Assembly: GCF_009193355.1 (NCBI RefSeq)
Contig: NZ_WBVT01000001.1
Span: 1-64,000 of the forward strand
DNA length: 64,000 nucleotides
Direction: 5' to 3'
Origin: Bifidobacterium leontopitheci
GTDB lineage: Bacteria; Actinomycetota; Actinomycetes; Actinomycetales; Bifidobacteriaceae
The stretch's first letter is position 1, and each line of letters begins with the position of its first letter. A program made the position numbers and the translations under genes. The notes below the pieces were generated by a model, which was not told where the DNA came from, ran no database searches, and was given only the letters and a program-made list of their open reading frames with translations. Positions 1 through 8,126 of the stretch are shown piece by piece.

Positions 1-228
1 GACGACTATCCCAGGGAGCACCGGCGGCGCATCCGCACGAACAACATGATCGAACGGCTGAACCGCGAGATCAGGCGCAGGACCCGCGTGGTCGGCTCGT
101 TCCCGGACGGCAGGAGCGCGCTCATGCCCGTCTGCGCGCGCGTGCGCTACGTGACCTCCAGCGAGTGGTCGACGCGCCGCTACCTCGACATGTCCCGACT
201 CGGTGAGAACGTACACGAAGCGAACTGA
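1..228 (+). CDS. IS256-family transposase, C-terminal fragment (cut by window edge)
   Basis: The reading frame is open from the first base and ends at a TGA at 226-228. The 75 visible residues include NNMIERLNREIRRRTRVVGS, the conserved C-terminal block of mutator-type (IS256) DDE transposases, which carries the last catalytic Glu (in IERLNRE). The rest of the gene lies left of the window, so it cannot be judged whether the element is intact. It directly abuts the ISL3-family remnant on the opposite strand, which suggests one element landed beside or inside the other. No clear terminal inverted repeat could be recognised in 229-277. Confidence 0.85.
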   Translation, partial: DDYPREHRRRIRTNNMIERLNREIRRRTRVVGSFPDGRSALMPVCARVRYVTSSEWSTRRYLDMSRLGENVHEAN

Positions 229-277
229 TCATCGTCACAGGGACGGGCGAGAACCAAAGTGCGCAAGAAATCGGGCA

Positions 278-1465
278 CTACCGGCCGCCGCAGCGGAGCA
301 TGACGAGGCTGATGAGGTCGTCGACGTGGTGGAAGCCGAAGGCCATGCGGATGGTGACCTTGATCCTGTTGTTGAACGCCTCGAGCCTGGCGTTCGGCCA
401 GCCCAGCTCGATGGTTCTGAGGATGTCGGGGCAGCGTCGGCGGATTTTCTGTGAGAGCTCGACAATCTCGGGTATGCGCGAGCGCGACGCCCAGAAAATC
501 CAGTGGTCGAGTTTGCCGCGCGCCTGGTCGAGGGGTGTCTGAGCAGGGTGCGCAGGAGTTCCTTGAGCTGCCACGCGCGGTAGAGCTGGGCCTTTCGGGT
601 CCGTGTTCCTGACGCCGTCGAGCGCGGCGTTCTGCTTGCCGGTCAGGTCGTCGGGGTTCTTCAGAACGGCGTATTTGACGCCGCGCATGCGCTTGGCCGC
701 CTGCTCGTCGCCGTTTCGTCTTGCGTCGTTCCACAGGCGTCTCCTGACCTTGTCGAGCGCGTCGGTCATCCATGAGACGATGTGGAACCCGTCGAGCACG
801 CGTTCCGCGTTCGGGCAGCGCTCCTTGACGCACGAGTCGATCCAACGCGCCCCGTCGCCGGTGACGACCTTGATGGACGCCTTCTGCTCGTCGGTCAGCT
901 ATTGGCAGAACAGCCCGAACACCTCCTTGCCTACCCCGTCGTACGCCCGGATGACCCGACGCCGTTCATGGTCGACGACCACGGTGACGTACGTGTGGCC
1001 CTTCCTGTAGCCGGTCTCGTCCACGCTGATCGCCGTGAGCCCGTCGAACGGCGAGAGCGTCGACGCCTTCAGCCGCTCGGCGACCCGGCGGGCGATGTCG
1101 CCCGCGGTACGCCATGCGACGTGCAGGAAGGAGCCGGCCGTCTTCCGGTTCGCGACTGCCGTCAGCCACGCGCACTCCGCCTCGAAATCCCGCGCGAACC
1201 GGCTTCCGGGCTCGGCCCGCGGCAACCGGGCGACCACGACCCCGCATCGGGGGCAGTCCACGCGCGGCATCAAGGCGACCAGCTCGACGCGCCAGCAGCC
1301 AAAATCCTGGTGACGCCAGCGGTGCACGTCGCCGCCCCGGTCGTACCCACGGCGTTTCCTCCCGCAGCTGGAGCATCTGAGCGACCCCTTGCGCGAGCGC
1401 ACGCGGATCTCGAGCACGGGTTCGGGCCTCAGGGACGAATCGTCAATCCGCACGTCCTCGACCAC
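278..1465 (-). pseudogene. ISL3-family transposase, degraded
   Basis: The N-terminal part (1465 to 902) has the zinc-ribbon pairs CSSCG and CPRCG typical of ISL3 transposases, followed by the DDE_Tnp_ISL3 region with ISVDETGYRKGHTY. A TAG stop at 899-901 interrupts the same frame. The frame then continues to 278 with VVTGDGARWID, GYSNARLEAFNNRIK-like sequence and LISLVMLRCGG. In the second half the family sequence (QLYRAWQLKELLRTLLRHP) is readable only in another frame between two compensating single-base indels, near 591-598 (one extra base) and 530-540 (one missing base). The enzyme is therefore inactive. The true start is uncertain: GTG at 1465 is used, but related sequence (FNKLLNVKNT) continues upstream without an ATG. 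Confidence 0.85.
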
Positions 1466-1510
1466 CGTGTTTTTGACGTTGAGGAGCTTGTTGAATATGC
1501 TGTCCGTCGG

Positions 1511-1627
1511 GCGCTTTTCGGTTGTTGTTTTTCTTGGCCGATGAACATCCTACCCGGAAAGCGCCTTTCTTCTACTCCCGCAACAGCTCAACGACGAACC
1601 CACACCCACGAAAAACAACAGAAGCGC
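1511..1627. repeat. Imperfect inverted repeat beside the ISL3 remnant
   Basis: A left arm at 1511-1537 (GCGCTT, then TTGTTGTTTTTCTTGG) is matched in inverted orientation at 1606-1627 (CCACGAAAAACAACA, then GAAGCGC). It could be the outer boundary of the insertion or a hairpin. No matching copy was found at the other end of the transposase remnant. Confidence 0.4.
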
Positions 1628-1686
1628 CTGTTTTGTTTACCGCCGTTGTGTTGTTGCTCCGTCATCGTCCGGACCGGGGCATGGGT

Positions 1687-1699
1687 TAGGCTGTCGCTC
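1687..1699 (+). promoter_or_regulatory. -10 box of a leaderless promoter for dtd
   Basis: TAGGCT at 1687-1692 is followed by exactly 7 nt and then the ATG at 1700. No Shine-Dalgarno sequence lies between. Transcription would start at or next to the A of the start codon. Confidence 0.6.
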
Positions 1700-2173
1700 A
1701 TGAAAGTCGTATTGCAACGGGTATCTCAGGCGTCGGTGGATGTGCTCAACGATCTGGGGGAGCCGGATCCCACGTTCGAGCCGCAGCAGATCGGTCCCGG
1801 ATTCATGCTGCTGGTCGGCGTCGCCGACGCGGACGGCGATGAGGAGATCGCATGGCTCGCGCACAAGATCCTTCGCCTGCGGGTCTTCGAGGACGAGACC
1901 GGCAAGATGAACCGGTCGATCCAGGACATCGGCGGCGAGATTCTGTCCATTTCGCAGTTCACGCTGTTCGCCGACGTGAGCCGCGGCAACCGTCCGAGTT
2001 TCGTCGCAGCCGGCAAGCCGGACCATGCGGACCTCGTGTGGATCAAGTTCAACGAGGCGCTGCGCTCCGGCGGCATTCCGGTGCGCGAGGGCCGGTTCGG
2101 CGCGCACATGATGGTCGGTCTGGTCAATGACGGTCCGGTGACCATCGTCATCGACACTGACGACCGACGCTGA
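1700..2173 (+). CDS. dtd: D-aminoacyl-tRNA deacylase
   Basis: The 157-residue product begins MKVVLQRVSQASV, the standard N-terminus of the DTD family, and is close to the family length (about 145-155). The active-site motifs are present: SQFTLFADVSRGNRPSF near residue 90 (SQFTL) and the C-terminal G-A-H-M-M-V-x-L-V-N-D-G-P-V block (family NxGP motif). The enzyme hydrolyses D-aminoacyl-tRNAs, and glycyl-tRNAAla, in the cytoplasm to keep D-amino acids out of translation. The frame stays open far upstream, but ATG 1700 fits family alignments and the -10 spacing. It stands alone, between the IS remnants and a convergent permease gene, with a shared terminator. Confidence 0.93.
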   Translation: MKVVLQRVSQASVDVLNDLGEPDPTFEPQQIGPGFMLLVGVADADGDEEIAWLAHKILRLRVFEDETGKMNRSIQDIGGEILSISQFTLFADVSRGNRPSFVAAGKPDHADLVWIKFNEALRSGGIPVREGRFGAHMMVGLVNDGPVTIVIDTDDRR

Positions 2174-2245
2174 CGACCGACACTGAACAGCGTCACTGAG
2201 CGTCTCCGTTCGTCCGGCGGCCGCCGTACGCATCGCCGTACACAC

Positions 2246-2292
2246 GATGAGGCCCCGTCTGCGCAGTCATCCTGCACAGACGGGGCCTCATC
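2246..2292. terminator. Bidirectional terminator between dtd and the permease gene
   Basis: A 16-bp perfect stem, GATGAGGCCCCGTCTG at 2246-2261 paired with 2277-2292, encloses a 15-nt loop. It sits between two convergent genes. Confidence 0.85.
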
Positions 2293-2369
2293 ATCAGGGG
2301 GAGGGAGCCGGTCCCGAGAGACCGGAAGGGTATGCGGTTATGGGATGGTCGTACGACCTACCGGCCGTG

Positions 2370-3641
2370 TCAGGCCTTCTTGCCTTCGAGCACCTTGTAC
2401 GCGAAGCCCATCGCCAGCACGTAGAGGCAGCCGACGGCCATCACGAGGATGCCGCCGAACTGACCGGACACGTCGGCCGCCGCACCCATGACGGGCGGGA
2501 AGACCGCGCCGCCGATGAGGCCCATGAGCATGAGACCGGAGATCTCGTTCTGACGGTCGGGACGGTACATGAGCGCGTGGGAGAGGAACAGCGAGAACAC
2601 GTTCGAGTTGCCGAAGCCGACGAGCGCGACCGCGGTCCAGAACAGCCACACCGGCGGGTTCTCCGGCACGAGCGTGAAGATCGCGAAGCAGATCGCGGAG
2701 AGCGTCATGATGACGCCGCAGATGCGCAGGCCGACCTTGTTGCTGATCTTCTGCAGCGCGATGCCGCCGGTGAAGCAGCCGATCATACGGGCGACGAAGT
2801 AGACCATCGTGGCGGAGGCGGCGATGGAGGTGAACTGGTCGCCGGTGTGCTCGGTGAGGATTCGCGGCGCCTGCGCGTTGATGGCGACGTCGACGCCCAC
2901 GTGGGCCACGATGCCGAGGAAGCACAGCAGGATGATGTGGTCGGAGAACAGCAGCTGGAAGCACTTGCCGATGGTGGTGGTGCCGGAGTCCGGAGCGGGC
3001 TCCTCGATCTTGTCGAAGGCGAGCAGGATGTAGCCGAGGATGCCGATCACGAAGTAGATGATGAAGAGGATCCACCACATGCCGATGGTCTTGCCTTCGG
3101 CGTCGGTGTAGGTGTAGGCCTTGATGCTGTTGGCGCCCCACATGGCGATCCACGGGGCGAACAGGGAGGCGAACGCCTTGACGAACTGGCCGGTGGTCAG
3201 CGTGGAGGCGAGCTTGTCGCCCTTGACGAACACGGTCAGCAGCGGGTTGAGGGACACCTGCATGAGGGTGTTGCCGATGCCGAGGAACGCGAAGGAGATG
3301 ACGATGAGGACCAGCTGGGCGGTGGACTTCATCGGGAAGACCAGGTAGGCGATGATCGGCAGGGCCATGGCCACGAGGGTGACGAGGATGGACCACAGCA
3401 CGGTCTTGCGGCGGCCGATCTTGTTCATCAGCACGCCGGTCGGCACGGAGAAGATGAGGAACCAGAAGAACACCATGGTGGTGAACAGGTTCGCGGTGCC
3501 GTCGGCCAGGGAGAACTCGGCCTTGACGTAGTTCGTCGCGGTGCCGACCAGGTCGACGAAGCCCATGACGAAGAACGCGAACATGACGGGCAGGATCTTG
3601 GCGAATCCGGCGTTGCCGGTCTTGGTGGTTTCGTTGCTCAT
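2370..3641 (-). CDS. MFS sugar permease, FucP/FHS-like
   Basis: A 423-residue, very hydrophobic protein with about 12 predicted membrane segments. The loop MNKIGRRKT between segments 2 and 3 matches the MFS G-x-x-x-D/G-R-R-x-K/R signature, and NPLLTVF in the first half resembles the fucose:H+ symporter (FHS) branch. It probably imports a hexose by proton symport. A PfkB-type kinase and a ROK regulator lie upstream on the same strand, so transport, phosphorylation and control are grouped. A gap of about 180 bp with a hairpin separates it from the kinase, so it may also have its own promoter. An AAGGAAGT ribosome site precedes the ATG. Fructose or glucose is the likeliest substrate given the kinase, but the sequence does not settle this. 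Confidence 0.8.
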   Translation of the reverse strand: MSNETTKTGNAGFAKILPVMFAFFVMGFVDLVGTATNYVKAEFSLADGTANLFTTMVFFWFLIFSVPTGVLMNKIGRRKTVLWSILVTLVAMALPIIAYLVFPMKSTAQLVLIVISFAFLGIGNTLMQVSLNPLLTVFVKGDKLASTLTTGQFVKAFASLFAPWIAMWGANSIKAYTYTDAEGKTIGMWWILFIIYFVIGILGYILLAFDKIEEPAPDSGTTTIGKCFQLLFSDHIILLCFLGIVAHVGVDVAINAQAPRILTEHTGDQFTSIAASATMVYFVARMIGCFTGGIALQKISNKVGLRICGVIMTLSAICFAIFTLVPENPPVWLFWTAVALVGFGNSNVFSLFLSHALMYRPDRQNEISGLMLMGLIGGAVFPPVMGAAADVSGQFGGILVMAVGCLYVLAMGFAYKVLEGKKA

Positions 3642-3718
3642 TGGTTACTTCCTTGGGTTGAATGAGTCACGATGGGGGATTGTTTGCCGATATTCAGTTG
3701 TAAAAGGTGAGAGGCCTT

Positions 3719-3762
3719 CCGTGGGGTCGGTCGAACTGCGGTGTCGTCGGCCGGCCCCACGG
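3719..3762. terminator. Intercistronic hairpin between the PfkB kinase and MFS permease genes
   Basis: CCGTGGGGTCGG at 3719-3730 pairs with CCGGCCCCACGG at 3751-3762. There is no clear U-run, so it may be a weak terminator or an mRNA-processing or stability hairpin. Confidence 0.4.
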
Positions 3763-3820
3763 GGGGAGGCGTTCGTGTGGTCCGTCGTGGCGTGTGCGGC
3801 TTGGCGGACCGGGGCGGAGG

Positions 3821-4714
3821 CTACTGGGCCTGCGCGAGGTAGTCGGGCATGGCCTCCGGGTACTCCGGCCAGGCGCCGTTCTGCGTGCAGACGAACGCGG
3901 CGGTGTTGACGGCCTTGCGGTGCGCCTCGACCAGCGGGTCGCCGAGCAGGGTGCGGGCGGTGAACGTGCCGGAGAAGGAGTCGCCGGCGCCGACCGTGTC
4001 CACGACCTCGACGTGCGGGGTGGCGAGCGTGGAGGACTCGCCGTTCTTCGCGATGATGGTGGAGAACGTGGAGCCGCCGGTCAGGATCACGTAGTCGAGG
4101 CCGTACTCGTTCATGAACCAACGGCAGGCGTCGTCATCGGAGGTGCCGCGGATGTCGAACAGGTCGCGCAGGAGCAGCAGCTCGGCGTCGTTGATCTTGA
4201 AGACGGTGGCCGCCTTGAGCAGCTCCTCGATGAGTTCCTTGGAGTAGTGGTCGCCGCGCAGGTTGATGTCGAAGAACTTCATCGCGCCCGGCTTGGTGTG
4301 CTTGAGCAGCTCGATGATGGTGTCGTGGGTCTCGGGGGAGCGCAGGGCAAGGGTGCCGAAGCACACGGCGTCGGCCTGCTCGACGACCTCGATGAGCTGA
4401 CGGGTGAGCAGGATGTGGTCCCAGGCGACGCCCTTGACGATGGTGTACTCCGGGATGCCGTTCTTCAGGCTCACCTCGACGGTGCTGGTCGGCCACGCGT
4501 TGCGCTGGATGATGGAGTGGATGCCGGCCTTCTCTGCTTCGACGAGCAGCTGGTCGCCGAGCTCGTCCTCGCCGACGGCGCTGATGGACCAGCCGTCCGC
4601 GCCGTTCATCATCGCGTGGTAGGCGAAGTTGACGGGGGCGCCGCCGGCTCGCTTTCCGCTGGGCAGCATATCCCACAGGAGCTCTCCGAGAGACAGGACG
4701 ATGGGCTTTGCCAT
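3821..4714 (-). CDS. PfkB-family sugar kinase, fructokinase-like
   Basis: The 297-residue product has the ribokinase/PfkB fold landmarks: substrate-binding GGAPVNFA at residues 24-31 and the ATP-binding/catalytic GAGDSFSGTF starting at 242, where Asp245 is the expected base. Length and the N-terminal LGELLWDMLPSG fit bacterial fructokinases. It would phosphorylate a hexose, probably fructose, to feed the bifid shunt. The start has an AAGGAA ribosome site. It lies 72 bp downstream of the ROK regulator, with which it may be co-transcribed. Proximity to nagB and nagA leaves open a role with an amino sugar; that is inference only. Confidence 0.85.
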   Translation of the reverse strand: MAKPIVLSLGELLWDMLPSGKRAGGAPVNFAYHAMMNGADGWSISAVGEDELGDQLLVEAEKAGIHSIIQRNAWPTSTVEVSLKNGIPEYTIVKGVAWDHILLTRQLIEVVEQADAVCFGTLALRSPETHDTIIELLKHTKPGAMKFFDINLRGDHYSKELIEELLKAATVFKINDAELLLLRDLFDIRGTSDDDACRWFMNEYGLDYVILTGGSTFSTIIAKNGESSTLATPHVEVVDTVGAGDSFSGTFTARTLLGDPLVEAHRKAVNTAAFVCTQNGAWPEYPEAMPDYLAQAQ

Positions 4715-4786
4715 GATGGTTCCTTCCTTAGTTGGTTGATGGTGGTTTGTTGGTGGTTGCTGTTTTCCGTTGGGAAATCTGGTAGG

Positions 4787-5995
4787 TCACGTCAGTTCGA
4801 AGAACTCCGAGGGGTGGTCGAGGAACTGGGTGATGGCCACTGCGGCGGCGCCGTTGAGCGCGGCGTCGGCGGGCAGTGCGGACAGGGTGATCGTGGTGGT
4901 CTCGTTGAGCTCGTGGATGACGTGTTCGTCGATGACCTTGCGCACCTCGTCGAGGAGCGGCTGGCCGGCCTCGGCGACGATATCGCCGAGGATGATCCGG
5001 GACGGGTTGAACGTGTTGAAGATGGTGATGCATCCGAAGCCGATGTAACGCGAGACGCGCCGCACCAGCTGCTGCGCCCGCGCGTCGCCGTCCTTCGCCT
5101 TGGCGAACAGCGTGCGGCACGCCTGGGCGTGGGTCATGGCGCCGGCTTCGGGGATGAGGTCGCCTTCCTCCATGATCATGTTGTGGATGGCGGGGGCGGA
5201 GCAGTACCGCTCGAGGCAGCCGACGTTGCCGCAGTCGCAGGGCAGTCCGTTGATGTCGATGCTGACGTGGCCGATCTCGGTGGCGGCGCCGAGGTTGCCG
5301 TTGAGGATGACGCCATGGTCGATGACGCCGAGGCCGACGCCTTCGCCGAGCAGGTAGTAGGCGAGGTTCTCATCGGTGATGGACGGGTCGAAGAGGTACT
5401 GCGCCATGGCGCCGGCGCGGGCGTCCTGCTCCACGAATGCGGGCACGCGGAACGCGTTGCCGAATTCCTGGATGAAGTTCACCTTCTGCCAGCCGCGCAT
5501 GTAGGAGACCACGGCGATTCGTCCGACGTTGCGCAGGTAAGGCCCTGGCACGGCCATGCCGATGGCGAGGATGAGCCGGTCGGCGTCGAGCAGGGCGTTG
5601 ATGGTGTCGTGCAGTTCCGCGATGGCCGAATCGATGGTCTCTTCGGTCACGTGGGTGAGCTCCTGCACGTTCAGGGGCTTGCCGGCCAGGTCGAACACGC
5701 CGATCTGGACGAAGCTTCGGGCGAATTTCACGCCGATGACGTGAAACTGCGTGGTGTCGAGCGTGAGGCCGATCGAGCGACGGTTCTTCATGCCCTCGAG
5801 GTCGCCGGTCTCCTTGATCGCGCCCGCTTCGATGAGCTTGGCGGTGATCTTGGTGATGGCGGCAGGGGTGAGATCGAGCGCCTTGGCGATTTGCGCGCGC
5901 GAGCTGATGCCGTTGAGATACAGATGCTGCATGATGCGCGACCGGTTCGACTCGGATACGGAGGCCATGGATGCGGTGGCGTTTGTGCTGCTCAT
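4787..5995 (-). CDS. ROK-family transcriptional regulator (NagC/NagR-like)
   Basis: A 402-residue protein with an N-terminal winged helix-turn-helix (helices about residues 30-57, RAQIAKALDLTPAAITKITAKL split over this span) followed by a ROK sugar-sensing domain. The zinc-binding ROK signature is complete: His243 and C-x-C-G-x-x-G-C at 253-260. The presence of the DNA-binding domain makes it a regulator, not a glucokinase. It is divergent from cutC-nagB-nagA, and palindromes built on GTTAA half-sites lie upstream of both cutC and nagB. ROK regulators called NagR control GlcNAc and milk-oligosaccharide genes in bifidobacteria, so this is a good NagR candidate. It may alternatively or additionally control the downstream kinase and permease. 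Confidence 0.85.
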   Translation of the reverse strand: MSSTNATASMASVSESNRSRIMQHLYLNGISSRAQIAKALDLTPAAITKITAKLIEAGAIKETGDLEGMKNRRSIGLTLDTTQFHVIGVKFARSFVQIGVFDLAGKPLNVQELTHVTEETIDSAIAELHDTINALLDADRLILAIGMAVPGPYLRNVGRIAVVSYMRGWQKVNFIQEFGNAFRVPAFVEQDARAGAMAQYLFDPSITDENLAYYLLGEGVGLGVIDHGVILNGNLGAATEIGHVSIDINGLPCDCGNVGCLERYCSAPAIHNMIMEEGDLIPEAGAMTHAQACRTLFAKAKDGDARAQQLVRRVSRYIGFGCITIFNTFNPSRIILGDIVAEAGQPLLDEVRKVIDEHVIHELNETTTITLSALPADAALNGAAAVAITQFLDHPSEFFELT

Positions 5996-6077
5996 CGGCT
6001 GCTCCTTTGCTCATATCGTCGGGTCGCGGTCTTTGCGTTTGTTATGCTCGTCATTGAATCTGAACGATGTTTATATA

Positions 6078-6090
6078 TTAACACTGTTAA
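6078..6090. promoter_or_regulatory. Palindromic operator candidate between ROK gene and cutC
   Basis: TTAACACTGTTAA is a 13-bp palindrome (arms TTAAC/GTTAA) in an AT-rich patch between the divergent genes. It shares its half-site with the site before nagB. Confidence 0.55.
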
Positions 6091-6227
6091 CGAGGAGTGC
6101 AATGTCGTTGTCGTTCGGCGTGTCGCGTTGCGCCGCAACGGTTGAGTGGCAACGCGCCGGTTTTCGCTCGCCTGATGCTAGGCTGTTGACGGACATCACC
6201 GGACCGTTCATCGAAGGAGATGATGAG

Positions 6228-6962
6228 ATGACGATTGAGATTGCCGTACAGGATGTCGACGGCGCACGCATAGCACTGGAGGAGGGCGCCGACCGCATCG
6301 AACTGTGCGCGGCGCTGGAATGCGGAGGGCTCACCCCCAGCTTCGGCATGATTCAGGCCTGCGCCCATGTGGGGGTGCCGATGGGCGTCCAGGTGCTGAT
6401 TCGCTCCAGGGCCGGGTCGTTCGTGTTCGACGAGGCGGAGAAGCTCGTGCAGATCGCCGACGTCCGTTCGGCCATCCTGGCCGGAGCGTCCGGCGTCGTG
6501 GTCGGCGGCATGACGGCCGAAGGCGGCATCGACGAGCCGTTCGCGCGTGCGCTGGTCGAGGCGGCGCGCGACGAGGCCGTGCGATGCAACCGCAAGGTGA
6601 AGATCGTCTTCCACCGCGCCTTCGACATGCTTGACGACCCATTCGCCGGACTGGAGACGCTGGTCGAGCTCGGGTTCGACCGTGTGCTCACCTCCGGCGG
6701 CGCGCCCGACGCGCCGTCCGGACTGGAGACGTTGCGCGCGCTGGCCGAACGCTCGGCGGGCCGCATCGAGATCGAAGCCGGGGGAGGGGTGACCGTCGAC
6801 TCCATTCCGACGCTGCTGTCGGCCGGCGTGTCGGCGGTCCATCTGTCCGCCAAGGCGCGTGTCACCTCGGACGGAGGGCCGGGCGGCGGCGGTGACGGAG
6901 ACATCTTCCGCACCGACCGTCAGACCGTGCGCAAGGCGGTCTCTGCAGCGCACCGGGCGTAG
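6228..6962 (+). CDS. cutC: CutC-family protein
   Basis: The 244-residue product matches the CutC family (TIM barrel): GADRIELCAALECGGLTPS near the N-terminus, then IVFHRAFDM and VLTSGG. ATG 6228 is chosen from three clustered ATGs because AAGGAGA at 6214-6220 is well placed. CutC was named for copper homeostasis, but its biochemical role is not settled. Here it is upstream of nagB on the same strand, about 200 bp away, with the ROK regulator divergent. A Gly-rich insert (GGPGGGGDGD) lies near the C-terminus. Whether it belongs functionally with amino-sugar use is unknown. Confidence 0.85.
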   Translation: MTIEIAVQDVDGARIALEEGADRIELCAALECGGLTPSFGMIQACAHVGVPMGVQVLIRSRAGSFVFDEAEKLVQIADVRSAILAGASGVVVGGMTAEGGIDEPFARALVEAARDEAVRCNRKVKIVFHRAFDMLDDPFAGLETLVELGFDRVLTSGGAPDAPSGLETLRALAERSAGRIEIEAGGGVTVDSIPTLLSAGVSAVHLSAKARVTSDGGPGGGGDGDIFRTDRQTVRKAVSAAHRA

Positions 6963-7038
6963 TTCCGAACCGTCCAAAAAGAAAATTCAAGCAAAATTCA
7001 CGTAATTTTCCGGGCGGACGGCGCTTCGCGTTGTCTAT

Positions 7039-7059
7039 TTTGTTATTATCATTAACAAA
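7039..7059. promoter_or_regulatory. Palindromic operator candidate overlapping the nagB promoter
   Basis: TTTGTTA at 7039-7045 and TAACAAA at 7053-7059 form a 7-7-7 palindrome. TATTAT inside it could serve as a -10 element, so binding of a ROK repressor would block initiation. The GTTAA half-site is shared with the palindrome before cutC. Confidence 0.6.
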
Positions 7060-7074
7060 TAGCGGGAGCAACCA

Positions 7075-7116
7075 CCAGCGCCTTCACGGTCTCATGACCG
7101 CAAGGCTGGTCGCTGG
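7075..7116 (+). promoter_or_regulatory. Structured 5' leader of nagB
   Basis: CCAGCG near 7075 pairs with CGCTGG near 7111, enclosing an inner stem CGGTC/GACCG with loop TCAT around 7087-7102. The structure lies between the putative promoter and the AAGGAGG ribosome site. Its role is unknown; mRNA stabilisation or attenuation are possible. Confidence 0.4.
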
Positions 7117-7166
7117 CAACAACGGGGTGGCCTATCCGCTGGAGAACACAACACAAGGAGGTAGAC

Positions 7167-7979
7167 ATGCCTGAAGTCATCATCGTGAAGAATCAGGAGG
7201 AGGCCGGCGAGCTGTACGCCCGCAGCGTCGCCGATCTGATCAAGTCCAAGCCGAACGCGGTCCTGGGTCTCGCCACCGGCTCGAGCCCGCTGGCCGCCTA
7301 CCAGGCGCTCGCCAAGATCGTCAAGGACGAGTCCATCGACGTCTCCAACGTGCAGGGCTTCGCGCTCGACGAGTACATCGGCCTGCCGCTGACCCACCCG
7401 GAGTCCTACCACGCGACCATCCACCGCACCGTCGTCGAGCCGCTCGGCCTCGACCCGGCCAAGGTCCACGTCCCCGGTGACGTCCTCAACGGCGCCCCGC
7501 TCGAGGACGGCGAGAAGATCGCCGCCGCCGGCCCGGCCTACGACAAGGCCATCGCCGAAGCGGGCGGCATCGACGTCCAGATCCTCGGCATCGGCACCGA
7601 CGGCCACGTCGGCTTCAACGAGCCCGGCTCCTCGATCGCCTCCGGCACCCGCATCAAGACGCTCGTCGAGCAGACCCGCATCGACAACGCGCGCTTCTTC
7701 GACAACGACATCAACCAGGTGCCGACCCACTGCATCACGCAGGGCATCGGCACGATCCTCAAGGCCCGCCACCTGGTCCTCCTCGCGTTCGGCGAGGGCA
7801 AGGCCGAGGCTATCGCCGAGACCGTCGAGGGCGGCGTCTCCGCCTTCTGCCCGGCCTCCGCGCTGCAGCTGCACCCGCACGCGACCATCATCGTCGATGA
7901 GGCCGCCGCGTCCCGCCTGCGCCACAAGGACTACTACCGCTACGCCTTCGAGCACAAGCCGGCCTGGCAGGGCATCTGA
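7167..7979 (+). CDS. nagB: Glucosamine-6-phosphate deaminase
   Basis: The 270-residue product is of family length and has all landmark motifs: GLATGSSP at 34-41 (phosphate binding), DEYIGL at 68-73 (catalytic Asp), and GIGTDGHVGFNEPG at 141-154 (catalytic His and neighbours). It converts glucosamine-6-phosphate to fructose-6-phosphate and ammonia, feeding GlcNAc carbon into the bifid shunt. A strong AAGGAGG ribosome site precedes the ATG. It is followed by a terminator-like hairpin and then nagA, so the two may be differentially expressed. Codon use is strongly C-ending, suggesting high expression. Confidence 0.97.
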   Translation: MPEVIIVKNQEEAGELYARSVADLIKSKPNAVLGLATGSSPLAAYQALAKIVKDESIDVSNVQGFALDEYIGLPLTHPESYHATIHRTVVEPLGLDPAKVHVPGDVLNGAPLEDGEKIAAAGPAYDKAIAEAGGIDVQILGIGTDGHVGFNEPGSSIASGTRIKTLVEQTRIDNARFFDNDINQVPTHCITQGIGTILKARHLVLLAFGEGKAEAIAETVEGGVSAFCPASALQLHPHATIIVDEAAASRLRHKDYYRYAFEHKPAWQGI

Positions 7980-8010
7980 TAGACGACCCTGACAACGGCA
8001 CCATCCGGGC

Positions 8011-8048
8011 GACGCCTTCGGAGTCGAACGATTCCGAAGGCGTCGTTG
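8011..8048 (+). terminator. Hairpin terminator/attenuator between nagB and nagA
   Basis: A 12-bp perfect stem, GACGCCTTCGGA at 8011-8022 with 8033-8044, is followed by a short T-containing tract (GTTGT). A new promoter-like TAAGAT lies at about 8081 before nagA. Confidence 0.7.
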
Positions 8049-8126
8049 TATGCGGTGCCGGCGATATGACGCCGCCGCCGTAAGATAGGGATGAAACATC
8101 CCAGAGATATCAAAGGAGATAACGAT

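Noticed and set aside
782..1699. Long upstream extension of dtd giving a 463-residue protein
   Set aside because: The extension is the antisense of the ISL3 transposase remnant; the conserved Dtd start is ATG 1700.
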